From NCBI GenBank assembly GCA_017458265.1, contig JAFTFV010000033.1:1-64000 (forward strand): a stretch of 64,000 nucleotides of DNA. Reading direction: 5' to 3'. Both the position numbers and the translations under genes were made by a program. The number at the start of each line of letters is the position of its first letter. Within the stretch, counting starts at the first letter, position 1. The notes under the pieces are model-generated. The model saw only the letters and a program-made list of their open reading frames with translations. It was not told the origin of the DNA and ran no database searches. Origin of the DNA: Bacteroidales bacterium (GTDB taxonomy: Bacteria > Bacteroidota > Bacteroidia > Bacteroidales > UBA932). Below, one piece after another: positions 25,838 to 34,609 of this stretch.

Positions 25838-26290
25838 ATGACCGAGATTACGTCAAAACACGGAACCGTTTCCCGCCAGCCATACGAATTATATATGTCC
25901 ATGGTAGACCTCTCCAACTTCAAGAGGATGCTGCCCCAGGACAAGCAGGACATGCTCCAGGCCGACTACGACACCCTCACCGCAACCGTGCAGGGCTTCA
26001 ATATCGGCGTCAAGGTGCATAACCGCCAGCCCTATTCCCTGATTGAACTGGTAGACTACGGCGCCCCATTCGCCTTCCATATCGAGATCCACTTCGATCC
26101 CGCCCAGAACGACCCTTACAAGACAGATTTCTGGATCAAGGCCGAGGCCGACCTCAACCTCATGATGAAAATGATGCTCGGAGGCAAGATCAAGGACGCC
26201 CTTGACAAGATTGTCGACGGCCTTGTAAACGCATCCAACGGCATTTTCCCCGAAGGATTCGACGCCAGCGGCTGGACTCCGCATGTTTAA
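25838..26290 (+). CDS. SRPBCC-fold (START-like) protein
   Basis: A 150-aa cytoplasmic protein. The layout is that of the SRPBCC proteins found in nearly all Bacteroidales: an initial beta strand with SRQPYELYMSMVDLSNFKRML, central strands FNIGVKVHNRQPYSLIELV and FHIEIHFDP, and a long C-terminal helix GGKIKDALDKIVDGLV. No ligand or activity is established for this family that I know of. The ATG at 25838 fits the -7 box; the frame also extends 14 codons upstream, through the promoter. Its stop overlaps the next ATG by 8 bases. Confidence 0.65.
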   Translation: MTEITSKHGTVSRQPYELYMSMVDLSNFKRMLPQDKQDMLQADYDTLTATVQGFNIGVKVHNRQPYSLIELVDYGAPFAFHIEIHFDPAQNDPYKTDFWIKAEADLNLMMKMMLGGKIKDALDKIVDGLVNASNGIFPEGFDASGWTPHV

Positions 26291-27410
26291 GCCCGAGTTC
26301 ATATCTCTCCTAAGGGAATCGGCAGGAGAAAAGTACGCGGAAATCACGCTGGAGGCTCTCACGAAAGAGCCCTCTACGTCCGTGCGCCTCAACCCCTCCA
26401 AGCTTAAGGAATGCCCATTCGACGGTGCCGAAAGAATCCCCTGGAGTCCTTACGGCTATATACTCAAAGAACGCCCCGTATTCACCCTGGACCCGCTTTT
26501 CCACGCCGGAGCCTATTACGTCCAGGAAAGTTCCGCAATGATGGTGGGAGAGCTGTTCAGGCAGGTTACCAAAGATATCGAAGGCCACCTGAACGTCCTT
26601 GACCTCTGCGCAGCGCCTGGCGGCAAGACCACGGACATCGCCGCATCGCTGAGGGAGCGCCTCGGTGACAGCTTCTCCCTCATAGCCAACGAGCCCGTAA
26701 AGAACCGTTACAGCATCCTCAAAGGCAATGTTGAAACATGGGGAGACAAGCGCGTAGGAGTCGTGTCAAAGGACCCTTCGGCCTTCGGCAGCGAGCCCAT
26801 GTTCGACGTCATCGTAACAGACGTCCCCTGCTCCGGCGAAGGAATGTTCCGAAAAGATCCGCGCGCCCTCCAGGAATGGACACCGGACCTTCCCTCCTTC
26901 TGCGCCGCCCGTTCAAGGAGAATCCTTGCCGATATCTGGCCCACCCTCCGCGAAGGCGGCATCCTCATCTATTCCACCTGTACATTCAACCACCTGGAAA
27001 ACGACGACACCGTGGAATGGACAGCCAGGGAGCTTGGTGCCGATGTCATCGGCCCTGAAGAACTTCCTCCTTCCATCCGCACAAAAAACGGTTTCCTGAT
27101 GCTCCCGGGGCTCGTTCCCGGAGAAGGGCAATATGCCGCGGCGCTGAGAAAGCATGGGGAGGGAGCGGTCCTTCGCAGATTCCCTGTCAATGCCGTGATT
27201 GACTCGGCAGAGGACGGACCGATGGTGAATGTAGACAGGGCAACGGCACTGAAGTACCTGCACGGAGATGCCATAAAGCTCCCGGATGACGCCCCCAGAG
27301 GGCCGGTCACCATATCATTCCAGGGGCTTTCTCTCGGGCCCGCGAAGAACCTTGGCACCAGGTGCAACAACCTTTATCCAAAAGGCAAAAGAATCAAGAT
27401 GGACGTATGA
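26283..27410 (+). CDS. RNA m5C methyltransferase, NOL1/NOP2/Sun (RsmF-like)
   Basis: SAM-dependent methylase that modifies cytosine C5 in rRNA or tRNA. Motifs: VLDLCAAPGGKTTDIA (SAM binding), VTDVPCSGEGMFRKD with the release Cys, and IYSTCTFNHLEND with the nucleophile Cys. YYVQESSAMM lies ahead as usual. At 375 aa it is shorter than E. coli RsmF (about 480 aa); it ends with one small C-terminal domain (GLSLGPAKNLG...NLYPKGKRIK), so part of the PUA-like extension is missing. It overlaps the gene before by 8 bases and the gene after as ATGA, giving a tight operon. Confidence 0.88.
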   Translation: MFKPEFISLLRESAGEKYAEITLEALTKEPSTSVRLNPSKLKECPFDGAERIPWSPYGYILKERPVFTLDPLFHAGAYYVQESSAMMVGELFRQVTKDIEGHLNVLDLCAAPGGKTTDIAASLRERLGDSFSLIANEPVKNRYSILKGNVETWGDKRVGVVSKDPSAFGSEPMFDVIVTDVPCSGEGMFRKDPRALQEWTPDLPSFCAARSRRILADIWPTLREGGILIYSTCTFNHLENDDTVEWTARELGADVIGPEELPPSIRTKNGFLMLPGLVPGEGQYAAALRKHGEGAVLRRFPVNAVIDSAEDGPMVNVDRATALKYLHGDAIKLPDDAPRGPVTISFQGLSLGPAKNLGTRCNNLYPKGKRIKMDV

Positions 27411-28078
27411 CAAAAGACTTTTTCAAAAGATATGCAATCTCAACGCTGGGCCTCATCGTCGTAGCCCTGGGCGTCGGCGTTTCCATAAAATCAAACCTGG
27501 GTATCGCCCCCCTGTCCTGCATTCCCACAGTCCTGTCCCTGAAGTTCACAAACATATCCGTAGGCACATTCACATGGTTTTTCAACCTGTCATTCATCGT
27601 CATACAGGCATGCATACTGGGGAAAAAGACCAGATGGGACCTTCTTGTGCAAGTCCTGCCCATATTCATCTTCGGATATCTCGTCGACGGAGCCATCTGG
27701 CTGTTTGACTCGCTGAACGCTCCGGCCACGGATTATATGGTTCAGATACTTCTGTCTCTGGCCGCAGTAGTGCTCACGGCAATCGGCATCAGGCTGGAGG
27801 TTATCGGCAGGGGATGGATGCTGTCCGTAGACAGCACCATCAACCTTATCACACGCACCACCGGAGCCAATTTCAGCTACATCAAAGTGGGGACAGACGT
27901 CCTTGTTGTGGTGATTACGGCCGTTCTCGCCCTCATTTTCTTCGGCCTTCTCACAGGCAACGGCAGCACCGTGGTGATACGCGAAGGAACCCTGATCCAG
28001 GCAATACTCACAGGCTTCTGCATGAAACTTACAGACCCTCTGGTCGACGCGATTTTCCTCCCCCGCAAAAAAGGCTGA
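27407..28078 (+). CDS. YczE/YitT-like integral membrane protein
   Basis: A 223-aa inner-membrane protein with about five to six hydrophobic segments. The N terminus RYAISTLGLIVVALGVGVSIK and the following NLGIAPLSCIPTVLS match the YczE/YyaS/YitT group (DUF6198), whose members have unknown function. ATG overlaps the methyltransferase stop as ATGA. A segment of queA follows after about 50 bases. No substrate is implied by the context. Confidence 0.65.
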   Translation: MTKDFFKRYAISTLGLIVVALGVGVSIKSNLGIAPLSCIPTVLSLKFTNISVGTFTWFFNLSFIVIQACILGKKTRWDLLVQVLPIFIFGYLVDGAIWLFDSLNAPATDYMVQILLSLAAVVLTAIGIRLEVIGRGWMLSVDSTINLITRTTGANFSYIKVGTDVLVVVITAVLALIFFGLLTGNGSTVVIREGTLIQAILTGFCMKLTDPLVDAIFLPRKKG

Positions 28079-28131
28079 AACTTTTAATCGGAATCTGCCG
28101 TATTATTATAGTATCGTCTGAAAGAAGAGAA

Positions 28132-29181
28132 ATGAAACTGTCCCAATTCAACTTCGACCTCCCGAAGGAACGCATCGCCCAGGAACCTCCCAAGTGGAGG
28201 GATGAGGCACGCCTTATGGTACTCCACAAGGATTCCGGTGAAATAGAGCACCGCCTGTTCAAGAACATCATCGACTATTTCGGCAAAGGCGACGTCTTTG
28301 TCCTCAACGACACCAAGGTCTTCCCCGCCCGTCTTTACGGCAAGAAGGAAAAGACCGGGGCCGACATCATGGTCCTCCTCCTCAGGGAGCTGAACCGCGA
28401 ACAGCGCCTCTGGGACGTAATCGTGGATCCCGCAAGGAAAATCCGTATCGGCAACAAACTCTACTTCGGAGAGGATGAGTCCATGGTGGCCGAAGTCATC
28501 GACAACACCACCTCCAGGGGACGTACCCTCCGCTTCCTGTTCGACGGCCCGTACGAGGACTTCAAGGAAGCCCTTTTCGCCCTTGGCGAGCCCTACGTCC
28601 CCGAATGGGTCAAGGAGAAAACCACTCCTGAAGACGTGGAGAACTATCAGACCATCTTTGCCGCACACGAAGGTGCCGTAAGCGCCCCCGCCGCAGGTCT
28701 GCATTTCTCCAGGGAGCTCTTCAACCGCATGATACTCAAGGATATCGACAAGACTTTCATCACCGTGCACATGGGAATCGGCCACTTCCGTTCAGTGGAC
28801 GTGGAAGACCTTTCCAAGCACAGGATGGATTCTGAGAGGCTCATCATCAGCCCGGAGGCCGCAGCCCGCATCAACAAGGCCAAGAGGGGCGGCGGAAAGG
28901 TCGTCGCAATCGGCGCCACCGTCATGAGGGGCCTTGAGACCTACGTTACCACCACCCACATGGTGGATGAATTCGACGGATGGACCAACAAGTTCATCTT
29001 CCCTCCTTACGAGTATTCCGTCCCGGATGCCATCGTATCCAACTTCCACCTTCCCCAGAGCACGATGCTCATGAGCGTAGCCGCTTTCGGCGGATACAAG
29101 AACGTCATGGCCGCTTACGAGAGCGCCCTCGAGAACGGTTACAACTTCGGCCCCTACGGTGACGCGCTGCTCATACTGTAG
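28132..29181 (+). CDS. queA: tRNA preQ1 ribosyltransferase-isomerase QueA
   Basis: Transfers and isomerises the ribosyl part of SAM onto preQ1 in tRNA to form epoxyqueuosine. The 349-aa protein contains FDLPKERIAQEP at the start, VFVLNDTKVFPARLYG, the C-terminal block GAVSAPAAGLHFS, ITVHMGIGHFRSVDVED and IVSNFHLPQSTMLMSVAAF, all diagnostic. The frame is open upstream, but ATG at 28132 is the standard family start. The next gene begins on the last base of its stop codon, so queA and tatD are coupled. Confidence 0.95.
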   Translation: MKLSQFNFDLPKERIAQEPPKWRDEARLMVLHKDSGEIEHRLFKNIIDYFGKGDVFVLNDTKVFPARLYGKKEKTGADIMVLLLRELNREQRLWDVIVDPARKIRIGNKLYFGEDESMVAEVIDNTTSRGRTLRFLFDGPYEDFKEALFALGEPYVPEWVKEKTTPEDVENYQTIFAAHEGAVSAPAAGLHFSRELFNRMILKDIDKTFITVHMGIGHFRSVDVEDLSKHRMDSERLIISPEAAARINKAKRGGGKVVAIGATVMRGLETYVTTTHMVDEFDGWTNKFIFPPYEYSVPDAIVSNFHLPQSTMLMSVAAFGGYKNVMAAYESALENGYNFGPYGDALLIL

Positions 29182-29948
29182 TGTTGATCGACACACATAC
29201 GCACTTTTATGACGAATGGCTTTATCCGGATTCGGAGGAAGCCATTCAGCGTGCTTTGGACGCAGGCGTCGGAAAAATGATCCAGGCCGACGTGGACAGC
29301 ACCGAACGTCCGCGTATGTGGGAGGTTGGCTCCCGGCACAAGGGTGTGCTGTACCAGATGCTGGGTCTCTACCCCTGCTCCGCCACTCCGGAAAACTGGA
29401 AAGACGAGCTGGACGCCCTTGAGGAATACAAGGACAAAGGGGTCGTGGCGATAGGAGAAATCGGCCTTGACTATCATGAAGGAAAGGAATATGCCGATAT
29501 ACAGAAGGAGGTCCTGAGGATCCAGTTCGAGATGGCATCGGCAATGGACCTTCCGGTGAATATACACCTCAGGGATGCCTGGGAGGACTTTTTCGCAGTC
29601 CTTGAGGACTGCTCTCACCTTCATCTGAGAGGGAATCTCCACTGCTTCAGCGGAAGTTTCGAGGTCTATGAAAGGGCGCAGAAGAGCGGGGATTTCAGCG
29701 TGGGCATCGGCGGAGTGATAACATTCAAGAATTCAGGCCTCGCGGCTACCGTTGCAAGGATTCCGCTACGGCATATACTTCTTGAGACCGATGCACCCTA
29801 CCTCGCCCCGGTTCCCTACCGCGGAAAGAGGAACGAGAGCTCATACCTTCCCGTCATTGCAGCCAGGGTGGCGGAAGCGAAGGGCCTGACCACGGCCGAA
29901 ATCGAAGCTGCAACCACAGACAACGCACAAAAACTATTCGGAATATGA
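29181..29948 (+). CDS. tatD: TatD-family metal-dependent hydrolase
   Basis: A 255-aa TIM-barrel deoxyribonuclease-like hydrolase. Metal ligands are seen in LIDTHTHFYD, IGEIGLDYHE, NIHLRDAWED, LHCFSGS and LLETDAPYLAP. TatD enzymes trim DNA or act in quality control. It starts with GTG (29181), sharing one base with the queA stop, and its own stop overlaps the ansA ATG as ATGA. Confidence 0.93.
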   Translation: MLIDTHTHFYDEWLYPDSEEAIQRALDAGVGKMIQADVDSTERPRMWEVGSRHKGVLYQMLGLYPCSATPENWKDELDALEEYKDKGVVAIGEIGLDYHEGKEYADIQKEVLRIQFEMASAMDLPVNIHLRDAWEDFFAVLEDCSHLHLRGNLHCFSGSFEVYERAQKSGDFSVGIGGVITFKNSGLAATVARIPLRHILLETDAPYLAPVPYRGKRNESSYLPVIAARVAEAKGLTTAEIEAATTDNAQKLFGI

Positions 29949-30976
29949 CATCGTCGGTACTAATCATTTACACCGGAGGCACCATCGGCATGAAGCAGGA
30001 CCCGGTGGACGGAACGCTCAAGCCTTTCGACTTCAGCCAAATCAAGGAAGAGGTCCCCGAGCTATCCAAATACGATGTAAGGATAGACTCCTACACCTTC
30101 AGCCCGCTGATAGACTCGTCTGACGTGCAGCCCTCCCTTTGGGTAGACCTCGCCAAGCTTATAGAGAGCAAATACGACGACTATGACGGCTTCGTGATCC
30201 TCCACGGAACGGATACGATGGCATACAGCGCATCGGCCCTGTCTTTCATGCTGGAAGGACTCACCAAACCCATCATCTTCACCGGAAGCCAGCTGCCGAT
30301 AGGCGTTCCCCGCACTGACGGCAAGGAAAACCTCATCTCTTCCGTGGAGATTGCGGCCGCAAAGGACGAAAAGGGCCACGCAAGAGTGCCGGAAGTATGC
30401 ATTTTCTTCGATTCCAAACTCTTCAGGGGCAACCGATCCACAAAATACAGCGCAGAAGCCTTTGACGCCTTCTCCAGCCCCAACTGCCCTCCCCTTGCAG
30501 AGGCGGGAATCCGCATCCGGTACAACACTGACGTGATTCTGAAGCCGAATTCCTGGGTGTCCACCCTGAGAATCTATACGCATCTTGACACAAGGGTGGC
30601 AATCCTGAAAATACATCCCGGAATAACCCCCGTGGTGGCAAGGCACTTCCTGTGTGCGCCGGAAATCCGCGCATGCATCATCGAAACCTACGGCTCCGGC
30701 AACGCCCTCTCCAGTGAATGGTTCCTGGACATCATACGCGAGGCCGACCACATGGGCAAGATACTCCTTAATGTAACACAGTGCAAATCAGGCACCGTGA
30801 ACATGGATCTGTATGCAACCGGCACCACCCTGAAGAATGCCGGAGTACTCTCCGGAGGGGATATAACCACAGAAGCCGCACTGGGAAAATTGTTCGCTCT
30901 CATGGGCAGAAGCGACAATAACCAATGGGTAAAAACAGCCCTCGCGCATCCGATATGTGGCGAAACAAGTGAATAA
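29945..30976 (+). CDS. ansA: Type I L-asparaginase
   Basis: Cytoplasmic enzyme turning L-asparagine into aspartate and ammonia. The 343-aa sequence has both catalytic threonine motifs: IYTGGTIGMK near the N terminus and VILHGTDTMAYSASAL at about residues 78-93. GSQLPIGVPRTDGKEN and the C-terminal allosteric domain of the homotetrameric AnsA type are present. No signal peptide, which separates it from periplasmic type II enzymes. It is the last gene of the chain that starts with the SRPBCC gene. Confidence 0.94.
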   Translation: MTSSVLIIYTGGTIGMKQDPVDGTLKPFDFSQIKEEVPELSKYDVRIDSYTFSPLIDSSDVQPSLWVDLAKLIESKYDDYDGFVILHGTDTMAYSASALSFMLEGLTKPIIFTGSQLPIGVPRTDGKENLISSVEIAAAKDEKGHARVPEVCIFFDSKLFRGNRSTKYSAEAFDAFSSPNCPPLAEAGIRIRYNTDVILKPNSWVSTLRIYTHLDTRVAILKIHPGITPVVARHFLCAPEIRACIIETYGSGNALSSEWFLDIIREADHMGKILLNVTQCKSGTVNMDLYATGTTLKNAGVLSGGDITTEAALGKLFALMGRSDNNQWVKTALAHPICGETSE

Positions 30977-31075
30977 TCTTTGGCGTTTTGATTTTTTATT
31001 GCTAAATTGCACGTCAAATTTGGAAAAAACAATAACTAATCAAATTTATAACTAACAACACAACAAAAACAAATT

Positions 31076-31870
31076 ATGAAAAAGCTTTTCATGTTTTTGG
31101 CAGTCGCCGGTCTTATGACCTTCTCTGCCAACATCGCTTCCGCCCAGGACGAGACCGCTGCTCCTGCAGCAGTTGAGCAGGTAGCCGAGGAAGAAGCCGA
31201 ACCCGTTGTTGACCTCTTCGCAGGCTCTGGTGAGGAAGTTCCTATGCACCAGGCCCTCAAGACCAAGTTCATCGAAGGTGGCGCAGGCTTCATGTCCCTC
31301 ATCATCATCTGCCTCATCCTCGGTATGGCTCTCGCAATCGAGCGCATCCTGTATCTGGCCCTTTCCAAGACCAACACCACCAAGCTCCTCGACGCTGTTG
31401 AGGCCGCTCTCGCAGAAGGTGGCATTGAGAAAGCAAAGGAAGTTTGCCGCAATACCCGCGGCCCTGTTGCCAGCATCTTCTATCAGGGCCTCCTCCGCGC
31501 AGACCAGGGTGTCGATGTCGTTGAAAAGACCATCGTTTCCTATGGCGGCGTTCAGATGAGCCAGATGGAGAACGGTCTCAGCTGGATCGGCCTCTTCATT
31601 TCCATCGCTCCTTCACTGGGATTCCTTGGTACCGTTATCGGTATGATCCAGGCCTTCGATGCTATCCAGGCTGCCGGTGATATCTCCCCGAACGTTGTTG
31701 CAGGTGGTATGAAGGTCGCCCTTATCACCACTGTGGGTGGTCTTATCGTTGCTATGATCCTCCAGATCTTCTACAACTATATCATTGCAAAGATCGACGC
31801 CCTCTCCATCGACATGGAAGACTCTTCCATCCGTTTCGTGGACCTCATGGTAAAGAACAACAAGAAGTAA
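31076..31870 (+). CDS. exbB: ExbB/TolQ-type proton channel subunit
   Basis: Inner-membrane motor subunit that, with ExbD, feeds proton-motive force to TonB. The 264-aa protein begins with a signal-like segment followed by an acidic Ala/Glu-rich stretch (about residues 22-50), a Bacteroidetes peculiarity. Three membrane helices follow: GFMSLIIICLILGMALA, LSWIGLFISIAPSLGFLGTV and MKVALITTVGGLIVAMIL, with the conserved GLFISIAPSLGFLGTVIGMI region. It heads an operon with a small membrane protein and two exbD genes, which probably powers the TonB receptors in this window. Confidence 0.93.
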   Translation: MKKLFMFLAVAGLMTFSANIASAQDETAAPAAVEQVAEEEAEPVVDLFAGSGEEVPMHQALKTKFIEGGAGFMSLIIICLILGMALAIERILYLALSKTNTTKLLDAVEAALAEGGIEKAKEVCRNTRGPVASIFYQGLLRADQGVDVVEKTIVSYGGVQMSQMENGLSWIGLFISIAPSLGFLGTVIGMIQAFDAIQAAGDISPNVVAGGMKVALITTVGGLIVAMILQIFYNYIIAKIDALSIDMEDSSIRFVDLMVKNNKK

Positions 31871-31895
31871 TTAACCCCCGTTAACTCCAGATAAA

Positions 31896-32345
31896 ATGGA
31901 AAAACAGAAATACGCCAAAATCTGCAAGATCCTCCTTTGGGTACTCATTGCAATCAGCGTTGCTGTGCTCATCTGGGGGTCATTGACCGGGTTTGAGGCA
32001 AATAATGGTGCCGCCACCGACGTACTGTTCTACTGGGCTTATGCAGTTCTCGCCATCGCCCTCATAGCAGTTGTCTGCGTAGGTATCGTGGTCAGGGCAA
32101 AGACAGATGTCAAGAGCCTTGCCTCCATCGGCATCATTCTGGTTGGAGCTTGCGTGCTGTTCGGCATTGCATACCTTCTGGCCTCCGGTGCCCCGGCAAT
32201 CGGATACTCCGGTGCAGTACCTCCCACCGCCTCTGAACTTAAGATGACTGATACCATCCTCAACCTCGCCTACATCGTCGGAGCATGCGCAATCCTCTCC
32301 ATCGTTGCAGCAGAAGTTGTTATGGCCATCCGCAATAAAAAGTAA
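31896..32345 (+). CDS. Four-helix membrane protein of the exb operon, unknown function
   Basis: A 149-aa protein consisting almost wholly of four hydrophobic segments (around residues 11-30, 43-66, 75-97 and 120-143) joined by short polar loops. I recognise no domain. It sits between exbB and the first exbD with gaps of 25 and 8 bases, so it is made together with the proton-channel complex and may be an accessory part of it. That is inference from position only. Confidence 0.6.
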   Translation: MEKQKYAKICKILLWVLIAISVAVLIWGSLTGFEANNGAATDVLFYWAYAVLAIALIAVVCVGIVVRAKTDVKSLASIGIILVGACVLFGIAYLLASGAPAIGYSGAVPPTASELKMTDTILNLAYIVGACAILSIVAAEVVMAIRNKK

Positions 32346-32353
32346 GATAAACC

Positions 32354-32920
32354 ATGGCAAGAAGAAAATTTGAAGCAATCGGTTCCACGGCGGACATTGC
32401 ATTCCTCCTGCTCTGCTACTTCCTCATGACCACAACCATGGGAGAGCAGACCGGTCTGCAGCGTCGTCTTCCCCCGATCCCTGACAAAGAACAGGCTCAG
32501 GATCAGCAGGTGAACCGCCGAAACATCATCATCGTCAGAATCAACTCTGCCGATAAGCTGTTTGCCGGTAGCGATGCCATGGATATCTCCCTGCTCAAGG
32601 ACAAGATCAAAGAGTTCCTCACCAACCCTACAAACTCCCCTTCCCTTCCCGAGAAGGAACCCAAGGAGATTGAAGGCAAGACCTACATGGTTTCCAAGGG
32701 CGTTATCTCCCTGCAGAATGACCGTGGTACCAGCTACCAGGCATACCTCGCAGTGCAGAACGAACTCGTGAAAGCCGTGAACGAACTCCGCGACGACTTC
32801 GCCCGCGCAAACTTCGGCAAGAAGTTCTCCCGCCTGAGCGAAGAAGAGCAGGACATTGTCAAGAAGGCAGTTCCTCAGAACATCTCTGAGGCAGAGCCTA
32901 AGGAAGTGAAAAAACGTTAA
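32354..32920 (+). CDS. exbD: ExbD/TolR-family protein, first copy
   Basis: A 188-aa protein with a short cytoplasmic N terminus, one membrane helix with the functional acidic residue (STADIAFLLLCYFLMTTTM, Asp in the first turn) and a periplasmic domain. It differs from the second copy in having a long, charged C-terminal region (EEEQDIVKKA...EPKEVKKR). Two different ExbD subunits in one operon are common in Bacteroidetes. Confidence 0.9.
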   Translation: MARRKFEAIGSTADIAFLLLCYFLMTTTMGEQTGLQRRLPPIPDKEQAQDQQVNRRNIIIVRINSADKLFAGSDAMDISLLKDKIKEFLTNPTNSPSLPEKEPKEIEGKTYMVSKGVISLQNDRGTSYQAYLAVQNELVKAVNELRDDFARANFGKKFSRLSEEEQDIVKKAVPQNISEAEPKEVKKR

Positions 32921-32935
32921 AGGAGGATTAAGATT

Positions 32936-33409
32936 ATGTCAAAATTTGGAAGTTCCAGCAATAAGAAGGAAGTCCCGCAGGCATCGTCCAACTCCCTTTC
33001 CGATATCGTGTTCATGCTCCTTTTCTTCTTCATGGTCACCACCCAGATGCGTGAGACAGAGAACAAGGTTCTCGTAAAGCTCCCCGAAGCATCTGAAGTT
33101 GCCAAGCTTGAAAGAAAGGACCTGAGCGCCAATATCAACATCGGTACTCCTATGCGCCAGTATCAGGCACTCTACGGTACCGATGCACGTATTCAGCTCA
33201 ATGACTCCTTCAAGACAATTGCCGACATTCGTGACTTCATCGCCTCAGAGCGTGATGCCATGAGCGAAGCAGAACGCTCCCTCATGACCGTCAGCCTCAG
33301 GGTAGACCAGGATGTCCGAATGGGTATCGTCTCCGATGTAAAACAGGAGCTGCGCCGCTGCTCCGCCCTTAAGATTATGTACTCTGCCCGTAAACCCGGC
33401 GGAAACTGA
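32936..33409 (+). CDS. exbD: ExbD/TolR-family protein, second copy
   Basis: A 157-aa ExbD with the helix SLSDIVFMLLFFFMVTTQM, where the conserved Asp and the TT motif are retained, and a periplasmic domain ending in VKQELRRCSALKIMYSARK. Spaced 15 bases from the first exbD and followed by a hairpin terminator, so it closes the operon. Confidence 0.92.
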   Translation: MSKFGSSSNKKEVPQASSNSLSDIVFMLLFFFMVTTQMRETENKVLVKLPEASEVAKLERKDLSANINIGTPMRQYQALYGTDARIQLNDSFKTIADIRDFIASERDAMSEAERSLMTVSLRVDQDVRMGIVSDVKQELRRCSALKIMYSARKPGGN

Positions 33410-33427
33410 TCCCAAGGTAAATAATGC

Positions 33428-33459
33428 AATGATGCCGGTCCGTATGGGCCGGCATTATT
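33428..33459. terminator. Bidirectional terminator (exb operon / lacI-type gene)
   Basis: AATGATGCCGGTCC (33428-33441), loop GTAT, GGGCCGGCATTATT (33446-33459): a 14-bp stem with two G-T pairs, flanked by AT-rich sequence, between two convergent genes. Confidence 0.85.
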
Positions 33460-33463
33460 GTTA

Positions 33464-34477
33464 TCAGCAGCTTTCCCTTATGACAAGGGTCGGACGGATA
33501 AGCTGCTGCACAGGTGCCGGATGCGGAAGGCCTGCGCGGCGCGCTTCCATGAACGAGAATAGCGTGCTCACAGCTATCTCGCCGGCCTCCTGCAGGGGCT
33601 GTTCCACCCTTGTAACTGCCGGATTCATAAAGTCCAGGAAGCCATTGTTGTCATACGAAATCACACCAACGTCTTTCCCCTCAGTTATTCCCAGTCTTCT
33701 CAAGGCCGATATGGCTCCAAGAAGGATAGTGGAACTGAATGCGAATATTGCATCATAGGCCTTGGGGTTACCGGAAAAGGCGGCGAGTGCCTCCCTGCGG
33801 CCGTTTTCGACGGAGAAGGCGTCTCCCCTGACCTGATTCTCAATCCCGCGCTCATGAAGGGCATCCTGGAAGCCGCGCACTCTTTCCCTGTTAGGCATTG
33901 ATGCGGGAACGCCCTGAATCGCAAGTATACGCTTATAGCCTTTGTCGGCAAGGTATTTTGCGGCCATATAAGCCCCTGCATAATTATCAGTACAGACATA
34001 GGACAGGCTTGTCTTATCGAAATACCTGTCTATAAGAACCAGCGGGATATCCTGACTCACCCTCTCATGATACTCCGGAGTGGGAGCCACCGGCACCGCA
34101 ATTATACCGTCGACGTTCCGATCCTGAAACATCTCCATGGCCTGAATCTCTTCCTCGGGATTCTCACGGGAGTCGGCAAGAAGAGTGTGATATCCATGCT
34201 GAACCAACTGGGCGTTTATAACGCTTGCAAGGGTTGCGAAAAACGGGTTGTCTATGCCGGGAACAACCAGGCCGACGGTCTGGCTCTGACGGGTGCGCAA
34301 ACTTTGCGCAACAAGATTCGGCCTGTAGTTGCAGCGATGAGCTTCCTCCGTCACTTTTGCAATTGCCTCCGCGCTGATTCGGTACTTTTCGGCCTTTCCG
34401 GAAAGAACGCGCGATACAGTGGAAACAGAGTACCCGGTGCGCTCTGAAATTGCTGCAAGATTGTTTTTGTTACCCAT
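33464..34477 (-). CDS. LacI-family transcriptional regulator of the ribose-type locus
   Basis: A 337-aa repressor-type protein: helix-turn-helix at residues about 6-27 (LAAISERTGYSVSTVSRVLS), hinge RPNLVAQSLR, and a periplasmic-binding-protein-like sensor domain (VGLVVPGIDNPFFATLAS, DGIIAVPVAP, GYKRILAIQG, DVGVISYDNNG). It diverges from rbsK; an 18-bp operator lies 2 bases before its start and a near-identical one sits at the start of the rbsK transcript. It therefore most likely controls itself and the whole locus, with a ribose-like sugar or its phosphate as inducer (inferred). Confidence 0.9.
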   Translation of the reverse strand: MGNKNNLAAISERTGYSVSTVSRVLSGKAEKYRISAEAIAKVTEEAHRCNYRPNLVAQSLRTRQSQTVGLVVPGIDNPFFATLASVINAQLVQHGYHTLLADSRENPEEEIQAMEMFQDRNVDGIIAVPVAPTPEYHERVSQDIPLVLIDRYFDKTSLSYVCTDNYAGAYMAAKYLADKGYKRILAIQGVPASMPNRERVRGFQDALHERGIENQVRGDAFSVENGRREALAAFSGNPKAYDAIFAFSSTILLGAISALRRLGITEGKDVGVISYDNNGFLDFMNPAVTRVEQPLQEAGEIAVSTLFSFMEARRAGLPHPAPVQQLIRPTLVIRESC

Positions 34478-34478
34478 A

Positions 34479-34496
34479 AGCGAAATCGTTTGCGCT
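34479..34496 (-). promoter_or_regulatory. LacI-type operator O1 (autoregulatory)
   Basis: On the minus strand AGCGCAAACGATTTCGCT, an imperfect palindrome centred on CG as in LacI/GalR operators. It spans the expected start site of the regulator gene. It shares GCnCAAACGATTnCGC with O2. Confidence 0.7.
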
Positions 34497-34497
34497 A

Positions 34498-34505
34498 CAA
34501 AGTTA
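34498..34505 (-). promoter_or_regulatory. -7 box of the LacI-type regulator gene
   Basis: CAAAGTTA on the plus strand reads TAACTTTG towards the regulator; it ends one base before operator O1. Confidence 0.55.
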
Positions 34506-34547
34506 ATTTTTTTTCTAACAGCGTGTACAATTATAAAAAATTTTTTC

Positions 34548-34555
34548 TACATTTG
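34548..34555 (+). promoter_or_regulatory. -7 box of the rbsK-susCD operon
   Basis: TACATTTG fits TAnnTTTG. The rbsK ATG is 54 bases on; operator O2 begins 10 bases after the box, so a bound regulator would block initiation or early elongation. Confidence 0.55.
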
Positions 34556-34565
34556 TAAAAGACCA

Positions 34566-34583
34566 TGCACAAACGATTGCGCA
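34566..34583 (+). promoter_or_regulatory. LacI-type operator O2
   Basis: TGCACAAACGATTGCGCA, an imperfect palindrome centred on CG. It matches O1 in 14 of 18 positions and lies just behind the rbsK promoter. Confidence 0.7.
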
Positions 34584-34609
34584 AAACAGCATAATCAATA
34601 ACACCAAAT

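Noticed and set aside
27814..28131. Upstream extension of the queA frame
   Set aside because: It would run antiphase through the membrane protein gene; the ATG at 28132 gives the standard QueA start.
30977..31075. exbB upstream region as a clear promoter
   Set aside because: CAAATTTG near 31015 is close to TAnnTTTG but misses the first base, and no -33 stands out; a promoter must be here but I cannot place it.
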